DNA of 64,000 nt from NCBI RefSeq assembly GCF_019316905.1, contig NZ_CP079216.1:1240001-1304000 (forward strand), written 5' to 3'. This DNA is from Tessaracoccus palaemonis. Its GTDB lineage: Bacteria; Actinomycetota; Actinomycetes; Propionibacteriales; Propionibacteriaceae. Below are positions 26,284-35,466 of this stretch, one piece after another. Within the stretch, counting starts at the first letter, position 1. Each line of letters opens with the position of its first letter. Under the pieces are notes generated by a model, which was given only the letters and a program-made list of their open reading frames with translations, made no database searches and was not told the DNA's origin. A program made the translations under genes and the position numbers.

Positions 26284-26478
26284 GTGCGTGAGGTTGAGCT
26301 GTGGCAGCGGATGGACCAGGTGCTGCCCGGTGGGTACGCGGCCACCTGGGCGGAGCACGTCGTGCTCGAGGAGCTGGGCAGCCGAACGGTTCACGACGCG
26401 CTGCGTGCGGGAGTCGCCTGCAAGCGGATCTGGCGGGCCGTGTGGAAGCAGTTGGAACTGCCGGAATCGCTGCGCTGA
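26284..26478 (+). CDS. DUF3046 domain protein upstream of recA
   Basis: 64 aa, one compact helical domain (LWQRMDQVLPGGYAATWAEHVVLEELGSRTVHDALRAGVACKRIWRAVWKQLELP) characteristic of DUF3046, a family I know only from actinobacteria and usually found next to recA-recX (Rv2738c in M. tuberculosis). The function is unknown. The GTG start is supported by TACGGT ending 7 nt upstream (leaderless). The recA LexA box begins 22 nt after its stop. Confidence 0.85.
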   Translation: MREVELWQRMDQVLPGGYAATWAEHVVLEELGSRTVHDALRAGVACKRIWRAVWKQLELPESLR

Positions 26479-26500
26479 CGCCCCGCGTGTCGTTCGTCAT

Positions 26501-26516
26501 TCGAACGGATGTTCGC
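26501..26516 (+). promoter_or_regulatory. LexA (SOS) box of recA
   Basis: TCGAAC-GGAT-GTTCGC, one mismatch from the actinobacterial LexA palindrome TCGAAC-N4-GTTCGA. A -10-like TACGGT (26517-26522) begins immediately after it, so LexA would cover the spacer of the upstream recA promoter. Confidence 0.9.
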
Positions 26517-26520
26517 TACG

Positions 26521-26559
26521 GTGGAGGGGTAGTTCTCCACAGGTGTCGGCGCGCCGACA
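26521..26559 (+). repeat. Two inverted repeats in the recA leader
   Basis: GTGGAG (26521-26526) pairs with CTCCAC (26535-26540), and TGTCGGCGCGCCGACA (26544-26559) is a perfect 16-bp palindrome. Both lie between the SOS promoter and the PafBC-type promoter. The half-site TGTCGG recurs at 26564 inside the PafBC motif. Confidence 0.7.
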
Positions 26560-26563
26560 AAAC

Positions 26564-26585
26564 TGTCGGTGGGGCTTCCTACAGT
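26564..26585 (+). promoter_or_regulatory. LexA-independent (PafBC/RecA_NDp) promoter of recA
   Basis: CTGTCGGTG (ending at 26571), exactly 8 nt, then TACAGT (26580-26585) matches tTGTCRGTG-N8-TAnnnT, with a C in place of the first T. In M. tuberculosis recA also has a LexA-controlled promoter and a separate promoter of this type. The start of this transcript would fall near 26592, leaving a ~47-nt leader with GAGGAGAGGAAA before the ATG. Confidence 0.8.
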
Positions 26586-26638
26586 GAACACTGACCGAGA
26601 CCACCTGGCGCCAGTGCCAGTCGAGGAGAGGAAATCCG

Positions 26639-27671
<1,033 letters not shown>

Positions 27672-27682
<11 letters not shown>

Positions 27683-28169
27683 GGCCCCGGAGCCGCGGGA
27701 GCGTCAGCTCGAGGTCGCGCGCACGATCGCGCTCGACCTGCTGACGACCCGCCAGCGGTCCATCAAGGAGCTGCGTGACGCCATGGCGAAGCGCAACGTC
27801 CCCGCCGACGTGGCCGACGAGGTCCTCGAGCGGTTCGGCGAGGTGGGGCTGGTCGACGACTCCGCCTTTGCCGCCTCGCTGGTGGCCTCGCGGTCGCGCT
27901 ACAGCCAGCGCGGCCGCGCCCGGATCCGTCAGGAGCTGCAGGCCAAGGGGGTGGACCGCGACATCGCGGCCGACGCTCTGGAGGCGTTGGACCCGGGCGA
28001 CGAGCTGGAGTCCGCGCGGGCGGTGGCGGCCAAGCGCGCCAGGTCACTGGCAGGGCTGGAGCCTCAGGTGGCCCGCCGCCGCCTGGCCGGCGTCCTGGCC
28101 CGACGCGGTTTCCCGTCAGATGTCGTGACCCGGGTCCTCGGCGAGGTACTGGGGTCGGATGTCGATTGA
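27672..28169 (+). CDS. recX: Regulatory protein RecX
   Basis: 165 aa of three-helix repeats ([29 protein letters not shown]..., followed by [20 protein letters not shown] and a C-terminal repeat), the RecX modulator that caps RecA filaments. It starts with TTG at 27672, overlapping recA by 11 nt in another frame, so expression follows recA by translational coupling. No better downstream start exists before the conserved first repeat. Confidence 0.92.
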
Positions 28170-28197
28170 GTTGGACACGGGAGGACAATAGGCTTTC

Positions 28198-29808
28198 ATG
28201 GTGCCCTGGCTTGGATGGTTGACCGCTGCGATCCTGACGATCGTGGTCGTCGTCCTCGCCGTGCTGCTGTGGCGGCGCGGCGCGCAGGTCGCGGCGGAGC
28301 GGGAGAACTGGGAGCGTCGCTCCACGGCCGACCTCGCATCGGTGAAGGAATCTGCCAGGGCGGCGGCGGAGACGCTGCGCGAGGACGCGGAACGCGTGCT
28401 GAACCAGTCCCGCGAGCGGCTGCAGGAGGAACGGGAGGACCTGACCCGGCGACGCGCGGAACTGGACTCGTCGATCTCGACCCAGCGTGCAGAGCTGCGC
28501 GAGGAGCGAGCCAGCCAGGAGCGCCGTGAGGCGCGGCTGCACGAGCGTGAAGACCGGCTCGCCGCCGACCTCGAGGGCCTCGAGGTACGCGTCCAGAGGC
28601 TCGATGAGAGGCGCGCCGAGGTCCGCGAGCAGGAGGCCCGCGCCGCGGCGACCCGCGAAGAAACCTCCCGTGAGCTGGAGCGGGTCGCGGGGCTCAGCCA
28701 CGAGGACGCCCGCGCCGAGGTGATCGGTGAGGCCGAGCGTCAGGCCAGGCTGTCCGCCGCTCAGATCGCCCGTGACATCGAGTCCGGAGCGAAGCGCGAC
28801 GCCGACAGGCGGGCCCGCAACATCGTGGTCACTGCCATCCAGCGGGTCGCATCCGAGCAGACCAATGAGTCGGTCGTCAGCACGGTGCAGCTGCCCAGCG
28901 ACGAGATGAAGGGACGCATCATCGGCCGCGAGGGCCGCAACATCCGTGCCTTCGAACAGATCACAGGCGTCAACATCCTCATCGACGACACGCCGGAGTC
29001 CGTCCTGCTGAGCAGCTTCGACCCCGTCCGCCGCGAGATCGCGCGCCTGACCCTCGTCGACCTCGTTGCCGACGGGCGCATTCACCCGGTGCGCATCGAA
29101 GAGGTGTACGAGCGCAGCGAACGCCGCATCACCGAGCGGATCGACAGGGCGGCGGAGGACGCGCTGCTCGAGGTGGGCATCACCGACCTCGACCCGGACC
29201 TGATCCCCATCCTCGGCTCGCTGGCCTACCGGACCTCCTACGGGCAGAACGTGCTGCGCCACCTGGTTGAGTCCGCGCACCTGGCCGGCGTGATGGCCGC
29301 CGAGCTGGGCCTGGACGTGGCCAGCTGCAAGCGCGCCGCCTTCCTGCACGACATCGGCAAGGCGCTCACCCACGAGATCGAGGGTCCCCATGCCCTGATC
29401 GGCGCGGAACTGCTACGCCGCCATGGCGAGAGCGAGGACGTGGTGCATGCCGTCGAGGCCCACCACAACGAGGTGGAGCCCCACACGGTCGAGGCGGTCC
29501 TCACGCAGGCGGCCGACGCCATCTCGGGGTCCCGCCCCGGAGCCCGGCGCGAGTCGCTGGAGGCGTATGTGGAACGGATGGAGACCCTCGAGCACCTCGC
29601 CATCGCGCACGAGGGTGTGCAGCGCGCCTACGCCATGCAGGCGGGTCGAGAGGTTCGGGTGATGGTGAACCCCGAGGCCGTCGACGACATCGGGGCACAG
29701 GCGCTCGCCCGCGACATCGCGCGAGAGGTGGAGGAGAACCTCAGCTACCCGGGGCAGATCCGCATCACGGTGGTGCGGGAGTCCCGGGCGACGCAGACGG
29801 CCCACTGA
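28198..29808 (+). CDS. rny: Ribonuclease Y
   Basis: 536 aa. One N-terminal membrane helix (LGWLTAAILTIVVVVLAVLLW), a long Arg/Glu-rich coiled coil to about residue 205, a KH domain (MKGRIIGREGRNIRAFEQITGVNILIDD), and an HD domain with the metal motif AAFLHDIGKAL near residue 380. It starts 5' decay of mRNA at the membrane. A TAGGCT or GACAAT -10 lies just before the start; ATG 28198 and GTG 28201 are both possible. It is 28 nt after recX. Confidence 0.94.
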   Translation: MVPWLGWLTAAILTIVVVVLAVLLWRRGAQVAAERENWERRSTADLASVKESARAAAETLREDAERVLNQSRERLQEEREDLTRRRAELDSSISTQRAELREERASQERREARLHEREDRLAADLEGLEVRVQRLDERRAEVREQEARAAATREETSRELERVAGLSHEDARAEVIGEAERQARLSAAQIARDIESGAKRDADRRARNIVVTAIQRVASEQTNESVVSTVQLPSDEMKGRIIGREGRNIRAFEQITGVNILIDDTPESVLLSSFDPVRREIARLTLVDLVADGRIHPVRIEEVYERSERRITERIDRAAEDALLEVGITDLDPDLIPILGSLAYRTSYGQNVLRHLVESAHLAGVMAAELGLDVASCKRAAFLHDIGKALTHEIEGPHALIGAELLRRHGESEDVVHAVEAHHNEVEPHTVEAVLTQAADAISGSRPGARRESLEAYVERMETLEHLAIAHEGVQRAYAMQAGREVRVMVNPEAVDDIGAQALARDIAREVEENLSYPGQIRITVVRESRATQTAH

Positions 29809-29829
29809 CCGTCCGCGCCACGGTGTGGG

Positions 29830-30711
29830 TCAGCTGACGATGATGCCCCAGGAGCAGGACGTCGTCTCGCCCGGCTCCAGCACGATGACCCCGTCGTGCG
29901 TCGGCCCATCGTTGAAGGCGTCAGGGCCGCAGGTCATCGGCTCGATCGCGATGGCCTGGCGCGACGGATCGGTGTAGATCTGTCCCCAGTCCTGAGTCCC
30001 GTCGGCCCAGAACTCCACCCTGCGGTCGCCGGTCTCCAGCGTGACCGACCACGCGCCCTCGACGCCCGCGAAGGCAGTGTCCAGCTCGGTGTCGCCGATC
30101 ACACGCCCGCCGCGGAAGTCGCACCTCTCGCTGACGGGGGCCAGCTCGATGGGAAGGAGACGCACCGGGTCGACGATCAGCTCCCTGGAGAAGGTGTGCG
30201 TCAGCTTCGCCGTCGCCAGATCAGCCTGGATGTAGGGGTGGGCGCCGTAGCCGTAGGGCGCGCGGGTGCCGCCGATGTTGGTGGTCGTCACGGTGACGAT
30301 GAGCCCGTCCGCCGGGTCGAGTCGGTGCCCGATCTCCACCTCCAGCACCGCGTTCCAGCCGGCCTGCGCGAAGATGACGCCGGCGAGCACGACCTCGTCC
30401 GTCGAGCGCTTCACGAGCCGCCACCCGACCCCGTCCCCGAGGCCGTGCAGCGCCGTGTTCCGGGGCACCTCGGTGATGGGCAGCTGGTAGTCCACCCCGT
30501 CGAAGCTGTAGCGGCCGTCCCTGATGCGGTTGGGCCACGGGACGAGCTGACGGCCACGCGAACCGAACGGTGCCTGGTCCTCGGCGAAGGTGGAGAGCAC
30601 CTCGTCGCCGTCGATGGTGAGGCTGCGCAGCGTCGCGCCGACCTCGGTGACCACGGCGCCGAAACGGCCGGCGGCGATGGAGTACTGGAGCCCGGTGGGG
30701 AGAGTCGTCAT
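29830..30711 (-). CDS. Aldose 1-epimerase family protein
   Basis: 293 aa galactose-mutarotase-like beta-sandwich. It contains SRGRQLVPWPNRIRDGRYSFDGV, a histidine in NTALHGLG, the second histidine in YGAHPYIQ near residue 159, and the acidic IAIEPMTCGPDAFN segment near the end. It interconverts anomers of a hexose or hexose phosphate; the substrate is unknown. TAGGAT on the minus strand ends 7 nt before the ATG. Convergent with rny and divergent from miaB. Confidence 0.87.
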   Translation of the reverse strand: MTTLPTGLQYSIAAGRFGAVVTEVGATLRSLTIDGDEVLSTFAEDQAPFGSRGRQLVPWPNRIRDGRYSFDGVDYQLPITEVPRNTALHGLGDGVGWRLVKRSTDEVVLAGVIFAQAGWNAVLEVEIGHRLDPADGLIVTVTTTNIGGTRAPYGYGAHPYIQADLATAKLTHTFSRELIVDPVRLLPIELAPVSERCDFRGGRVIGDTELDTAFAGVEGAWSVTLETGDRRVEFWADGTQDWGQIYTDPSRQAIAIEPMTCGPDAFNDGPTHDGVIVLEPGETTSCSWGIIVS

Positions 30712-30782
30712 GCAGCAGATCCTAACGGCCGACCCGGGGCGCGCTTGGAGGGGGGATCGGAGCCGATTAGCATGGTCGGGCT

Positions 30783-32252
30783 ATGACCAATCCCCGCACA
30801 TACCACGTCATCACCTACGGGTGTCAGATGAACGTCCACGACTCCGAGCGCATCAGCGGCCTCCTGGAGGAGGCGGGCCTCGAGCGCGTCGCCCCCGGCA
30901 GCGACGCGCTCGGCGCGGGCGCGGACGTCGTGGTCTTCAACACGTGCGCGGTGCGGGAGAACGCCGACAACCGCCTCTACGGCAACCTCGGCCACATGGC
31001 CAGCATCAAGGCGACCCACCCCGGCCTCCAGATCGCCGTCGGCGGCTGCATGGCCCAGAAGGACCGCGACACCATCATCGGCAAGGCGCCGTGGGTCGAC
31101 GTGGTGTTCGGCACCCACAATGTCGGGGCGCTGCCGCGGCTGCTGGAGCGCGCGCGCATCGAGCGCGAGGCACAGGTCGAGATCGCCGAGGCCCTCGAGA
31201 CCTTCCCCAGTAATCTGCCGAGCCGCCGCGAGTCGCCCTACTCCGCGTGGGTCAGCGTCAGCGTCGGCTGCAACAACACCTGCACGTTCTGCATCGTGCC
31301 CGCGCTGCGGGGCAAGGAGACGGACCGCCGCCCCGGCGACATCCTGCAGGAGATCGGGATGCTGGTCGACCAGGGCGTGCAGGAGATCACGCTGCTCGGC
31401 CAGAACGTCAACGCCTACGGCGTCGAGTTCGGCGACCGGCAGGCGTTCGCGAAGCTGCTGCGGGCCTGCGGGACCATCGACGGCCTCGAGCGCGTGCGGT
31501 TCACCTCCCCACACCCCAAGGACTTCACCGACGACGTCATCGCCGCCATGGCCGAGACGCCCAACGTCATGCCACAGCTGCACATGCCGCTGCAGTCCGG
31601 CTCTGACAGGGTGCTGAAGCACATGCGCCGCTCGTACCGGTCGCAGAAGTTCCTCGGGATCCTCGAGCGCGTCCGCACCGCCATGCCCGACGCCGCCATC
31701 ACCACCGACATCATCGTCGGCTTCCCCGGCGAGACCGAGGAGGACTTCCAGGCCACCCTCGACGTCGTGCGCGAGTCGCGCTTCTCCGCCGCCTTCACGT
31801 TCCAGTACTCGATCCGACCGGGCACCCCGGCGGCGACCATGCCGGATCAGGTGCCGAAGCAGGTCGTGCAGGAGCGCTACGACCGGCTGACCGACCTGGT
31901 GGGGGAGCTGTCCTACGAGGAGAACCTGAGGCTCGAGGGCCGCGACGTCGAGGTGATGTTCGCGACCGGCGAGGGTCGCAAGGACTCCGAGACCCGCCGG
32001 ATGAGCGGCCGCGCCCGCGACAACCGCCTGGTACACGTCGCGGTACCCGACGAGCCGGAGCTCAGGCCCCGACCCGGCGACATCGCCACCGTCACCGTCA
32101 CCCACGCCGCACCGCACCACCTGAACTCCGACTCCGGGTTCCGCGACCTGCGCCGCACCCGCGGCGGCGACGCGTGGGAGGCCGCGACCTCCGCGCCTCC
32201 CGCCCCGGCGGGCGTCGGCCTGGGCATGCCGGCCGTCGGTCGGCCGCGGTAG
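30783..32252 (+). CDS. miaB: tRNA-2-methylthio-N6-dimethylallyladenosine synthase
   Basis: 489 aa radical SAM methylthiotransferase acting at A37 of tRNAs, on the product of MiaA. Cysteines in [31 protein letters not shown] and [10 protein letters not shown] form the first cluster. The radical SAM cluster is [17 protein letters not shown] near residue 161, and a TRAM domain follows. The C-terminal ~30 residues are a Pro/Ala/Gly tail. It lies 17 nt upstream of miaA, so the two A37 modification genes are co-transcribed. TAGCAT lies 9 nt before the ATG. Confidence 0.96.
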   Translation: MTNPRTYHVITYGCQMNVHDSERISGLLEEAGLERVAPGSDALGAGADVVVFNTCAVRENADNRLYGNLGHMASIKATHPGLQIAVGGCMAQKDRDTIIGKAPWVDVVFGTHNVGALPRLLERARIEREAQVEIAEALETFPSNLPSRRESPYSAWVSVSVGCNNTCTFCIVPALRGKETDRRPGDILQEIGMLVDQGVQEITLLGQNVNAYGVEFGDRQAFAKLLRACGTIDGLERVRFTSPHPKDFTDDVIAAMAETPNVMPQLHMPLQSGSDRVLKHMRRSYRSQKFLGILERVRTAMPDAAITTDIIVGFPGETEEDFQATLDVVRESRFSAAFTFQYSIRPGTPAATMPDQVPKQVVQERYDRLTDLVGELSYEENLRLEGRDVEVMFATGEGRKDSETRRMSGRARDNRLVHVAVPDEPELRPRPGDIATVTVTHAAPHHLNSDSGFRDLRRTRGGDAWEAATSAPPAPAGVGLGMPAVGRPR

Positions 32253-32268
32253 GCAGAGGTCGAGGCGG

Positions 32269-33201
32269 GTGGGAACCCCACTGATCGTGCTCGTCGGACC
32301 GACGGCGACCGGCAAGTCCGCGCTGGCCGTCGACGTGGCGCTGGAACTGGGCCGCCGCGGCCGGCGGGCTGAGGTCGTCAACGCCGATTCGATGCTCGTC
32401 TACCGGGGCATGGACATCGGCACGGCCAAGCCGACGCCGGAGGAGCGGCGAGGGGTTCCGCACCATCTGATCGACATCCTCGAGGTCACGGAGCTGGCCT
32501 CCGTCGCCGACTTCCAGACGCTCGCCCGCGACACCATCGCCCGGCTGCGGGCCGACGGCGTGGTGCCGATCCTCGTCGGCGGATCCGCGCTCTACACCCG
32601 CGCGATCACCGACCACTTCGACTTCCCGGGTTCGGACCCCGGGGTGCGCGCCCGCCTCGAGGATGAGTTGGACCGCGTCGGTGCCCCGGCGCTGCACGCG
32701 CGCCTCGCCGAGGTGGCGCCGGACTCCGCCGCCCAGATCGAGCCCGGCAACGGGCGCCGAACCGTGCGGGCGCTGGAGGTGCTCGAGTTGACCGGTGGCC
32801 ACCGACCCACCGTTCCCGACTGGACCTACGAGTTGGACGACGTGCATATCTTCGGCCTGGCCCTCGAACGGGCCGAGCTGGACCGCAGGATCGAGGCGCG
32901 CGTCGAGCAGATGTTCGCCGACGGCCTCGTCGACGAGGTGCGAGGCCTGCTGGATCGAGGCCTGCGCGACGGCACGACCGCCGTGCGCGCCATCGGCTAC
33001 CGCCTGGTCGTCGACCTGCTCGACGGGCAGCTGACGCGCGAGGAGGCGATCGTGCGGATCCAGGCGCTCACCCGGCGCTTCTTCCGCAAACAGCTGGGCT
33101 GGTACCGCCGGGATCCCCGCATCCAGTGGCTGGACGCCGGCGACCCCGGCAACGTCGAGGTGGTGGCCGCCGTCGTAGACTCGGAAGCCGAGACGAGGTG
33201 A
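32269..33201 (+). CDS. miaA: tRNA dimethylallyltransferase
   Basis: 310 aa. Adds dimethylallyl to A37 of tRNA. P-loop VGPTATGKSALAVDVA near residue 7, the NADSMLVYRGMDIGTAKPTPEERRGVPHHLIDI block, and FPGSDPGVRARLE are standard MiaA signatures. It starts with GTG at 32269 after the miaB stop. dapF starts 6 nt downstream. Confidence 0.96.
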   Translation: MGTPLIVLVGPTATGKSALAVDVALELGRRGRRAEVVNADSMLVYRGMDIGTAKPTPEERRGVPHHLIDILEVTELASVADFQTLARDTIARLRADGVVPILVGGSALYTRAITDHFDFPGSDPGVRARLEDELDRVGAPALHARLAEVAPDSAAQIEPGNGRRTVRALEVLELTGGHRPTVPDWTYELDDVHIFGLALERAELDRRIEARVEQMFADGLVDEVRGLLDRGLRDGTTAVRAIGYRLVVDLLDGQLTREEAIVRIQALTRRFFRKQLGWYRRDPRIQWLDAGDPGNVEVVAAVVDSEAETR

Positions 33202-33206
33202 CTGAC

Positions 33207-34022
33207 ATGCGCAGATACAGCTTCCACAAGGGACACGGCACCGAGAACGACTTCATCATCCTCGACGACTCCTACGGCCTGCACGACATGCAACCGGAGC
33301 TCATCGCCCACCTGTGTGATCGACGCGCCGGTGTCGGGGCCGACGGCGTGCTTCGCGTCATCCGCGCCGGCCAGATCGGCTGCTGGGACGGCGACCCTCA
33401 GCTGTGGTTCATGGACTACTACAACGCCGACGGCTCCATCGCGGAAATGTGCGGCAACGGGCTGCGGGTCTTCGCGCGGCACCTCATCAACGAGCAACTG
33501 GTGACAAGCGGATCCTTCGACGTCGCGACCCGGGCCGGGGTCAAGCATGTCGAGATCGGCCACCAGGGCCTCATCAGCGTCGGCGTCGGGCGCGTGACGC
33601 TCCTCGACGAGCCCGTCCAGGTCACCGCGGACGGTCGCACCTGGAATGCCAGGAAGGTCAGCGTCGGCAACCCGCACGCCGTCGCCTTCGTCGACGACGG
33701 GGTCCTCGACGACCTGCCCCTCCACGAGGCACCCGCCTGGGAGCCGGCCTCCGCCTTTCCCGACGGCGTCAACGTCGAATTCGTGCACGTCGACGGGCCG
33801 GGCCGGCTCGGCATGCGCGTGTACGAGCGCGGCGTCGGCGAGACCCGGAGCTGCGGCACCGGGGTCGTGGCGTCCGCCGCCGCCTACCGGGCCGCAAGCG
33901 GACACGAGGGACCGGTCCAGGTGCACGTGCCCGGGGGAGACCTCGAGGTCACATTCGACGGCGACGAGGCCACCCTCACCGGGCCCGCCGTGATCATCGG
34001 CCGCGGAGAACTCTGGCTCTGA
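33207..34022 (+). CDS. dapF: Diaminopimelate epimerase
   Basis: 271 aa. Interconverts LL- and meso-diaminopimelate for lysine and peptidoglycan synthesis. The two catalytic cysteines lie in EMCGNGLRVFARHL near residue 83 and RSCGTGVVASAAAY near residue 217; KGHGTENDFIILDD is the N-terminal signature. GAGGTG lies 8 nt upstream of the ATG at 33207, in the miaA-dapF junction. It is part of the miaB-miaA-dapF unit typical of actinobacteria. Confidence 0.96.
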   Translation: MRRYSFHKGHGTENDFIILDDSYGLHDMQPELIAHLCDRRAGVGADGVLRVIRAGQIGCWDGDPQLWFMDYYNADGSIAEMCGNGLRVFARHLINEQLVTSGSFDVATRAGVKHVEIGHQGLISVGVGRVTLLDEPVQVTADGRTWNARKVSVGNPHAVAFVDDGVLDDLPLHEAPAWEPASAFPDGVNVEFVHVDGPGRLGMRVYERGVGETRSCGTGVVASAAAYRAASGHEGPVQVHVPGGDLEVTFDGDEATLTGPAVIIGRGELWL

Positions 34023-34031
34023 GCTTTGACT

Positions 34032-34053
34032 CGTCGGTGCTGCCTGGGAGAAT
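34032..34053 (+). promoter_or_regulatory. Weak PafBC-like promoter before hflX
   Basis: CGTCGGTG (34032-34039), exactly 8 nt, then GAGAAT (34048-34053), 9 nt before the hflX ATG. The GTCRGTG core and spacing match the damage motif but the first bases and the -10 are imperfect. dinG, a DNA-repair helicase, is coupled to hflX, which makes damage control plausible. Confidence 0.35.
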
Positions 34054-34062
34054 GGGCGGATC

Positions 34063-35466
34063 ATGACTCATGACCCCGATGTACACGTCGACACAGACGT
34101 TGAAGAAGAACAGCTCGATCTCGAGGCCCGTCACTCGCTGAAGCGCGTGGACGGCCTGCGGACCGAGCTCGAGGACGTCACCGAGGTCGAGTACCGCCAG
34201 CTGCGCCTCGAGCGTGTCGTGCTCGTCAGCGTGTGGACCAGCGGGACGCAGGAGGATGCCGACAACGCGATGGCCGAGCTGAAGCTGCTCGCCGAGACCG
34301 CGGGCTCCGAGGTGCTCGATGCCCTCGTCCAGCGCCGCAGCCACCCGGACCCCGCCACCTATGTCGGCCGCGGCAAGGTCGAGGAGGTCGCCGAGGTGGT
34401 GCACGCGACCGGCGCCGACACGGTGATCTGCGACGGCGAGCTCGAGCCTGCCCAGCTGAGGAACCTGGAGGACCGGATCAAGGTCAAGGTGGTCGACCGC
34501 ACCGCCCTGATCCTCGACATCTTCGCCCAGCACGCCAAGAGCGCCGAGGGCAAGGCCCAGGTGGAACTGGCGCAGCTGCAGTACCTCAAGCAGCGGCTCC
34601 GCGGCTGGGGCGGCAACCTGTCCCGGCAGGCCGGCGGCCGTGCCGCCGGCGGCGCCGGCATCGGCGGCCGCGGACCCGGTGAGACGAAGATCGAGACGGA
34701 CCGCAGGCGCATCGGATCGCGCATCGCCATCCTGCGGCGGCGCCTGCGCGCCATGGACGCCACGCGCGAGGGCAAGCGCGCCGAGCGCCACCGCAACCAG
34801 GTGCCGTCCGTCGCGATCGTCGGGTACACCAACGCGGGCAAGTCGTCGCTGCTGAACCGGCTCACGGGTGCCGGGGTGCTGGTCGAGAACGCGCTGTTCG
34901 CGACCCTGGACCCCACGACGCGGCGCACGGAGACGGCCGACGGCCGCATCTACACGCTCACCGACACCGTCGGCTTCGTCCGCCACCTGCCACACGACCT
35001 GGTCGAGGCCTTCCGCTCGACGCTGGAGGAGTCGGCCATGGCCGACCTGCTGGTGCACGTGGTCGACGCCTCCGACCCCGACCCGGCCGGCCAGATCGCG
35101 GCCGTCCGGACCGTCCTGACGGAGATCGGCGCCTCCAGCGTCCCCGAGCTGCTCGTGCTCAACAAGGCGGACCTGGCCGACGAGGGGACGCTGCTCGCAT
35201 TGCGCGGCTCCTTCCCGGGCGCGCTGATCGTCTCGGCGCAGACGGGCGAGGGCATCGACGCGCTGTCGGCGGAGATCGACGAACGGCTGCCCCGCCCGGA
35301 GGTCGAGCTGCGCGTGCTGCTGCCCTATGACCGCGGCGACCTGGTGGACCGCATCCACAGGACCGCGCGGATCGTCTCCCTGGAGCACACCGGCGAGGGC
35401 ACCCAGATCCACGCCCGCGTCCGCCCCGACCTCGCCGACGAGCTCGCCCCCTACCGACGTGACTGA
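34063..35466 (+). CDS. hflX: GTPase HflX
   Basis: 467 aa ribosome-associated GTPase involved in ribosome splitting and rescue. The HflX N-terminal domain (TYVGRGKVEEVAE, then a helical linker with SRQAGGRAAGGAGIGGRGPGETKIETDRR) precedes the G domain: G1 GYTNAGKSSLLN near residue 258, G3 DTVGFVRHLPH and G4 NKADL near residue 367. Its last 8 nt overlap the GTG of dinG, so the two genes are coupled. Confidence 0.94.
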   Translation: MTHDPDVHVDTDVEEEQLDLEARHSLKRVDGLRTELEDVTEVEYRQLRLERVVLVSVWTSGTQEDADNAMAELKLLAETAGSEVLDALVQRRSHPDPATYVGRGKVEEVAEVVHATGADTVICDGELEPAQLRNLEDRIKVKVVDRTALILDIFAQHAKSAEGKAQVELAQLQYLKQRLRGWGGNLSRQAGGRAAGGAGIGGRGPGETKIETDRRRIGSRIAILRRRLRAMDATREGKRAERHRNQVPSVAIVGYTNAGKSSLLNRLTGAGVLVENALFATLDPTTRRTETADGRIYTLTDTVGFVRHLPHDLVEAFRSTLEESAMADLLVHVVDASDPDPAGQIAAVRTVLTEIGASSVPELLVLNKADLADEGTLLALRGSFPGALIVSAQTGEGIDALSAEIDERLPRPEVELRVLLPYDRGDLVDRIHRTARIVSLEHTGEGTQIHARVRPDLADELAPYRRD

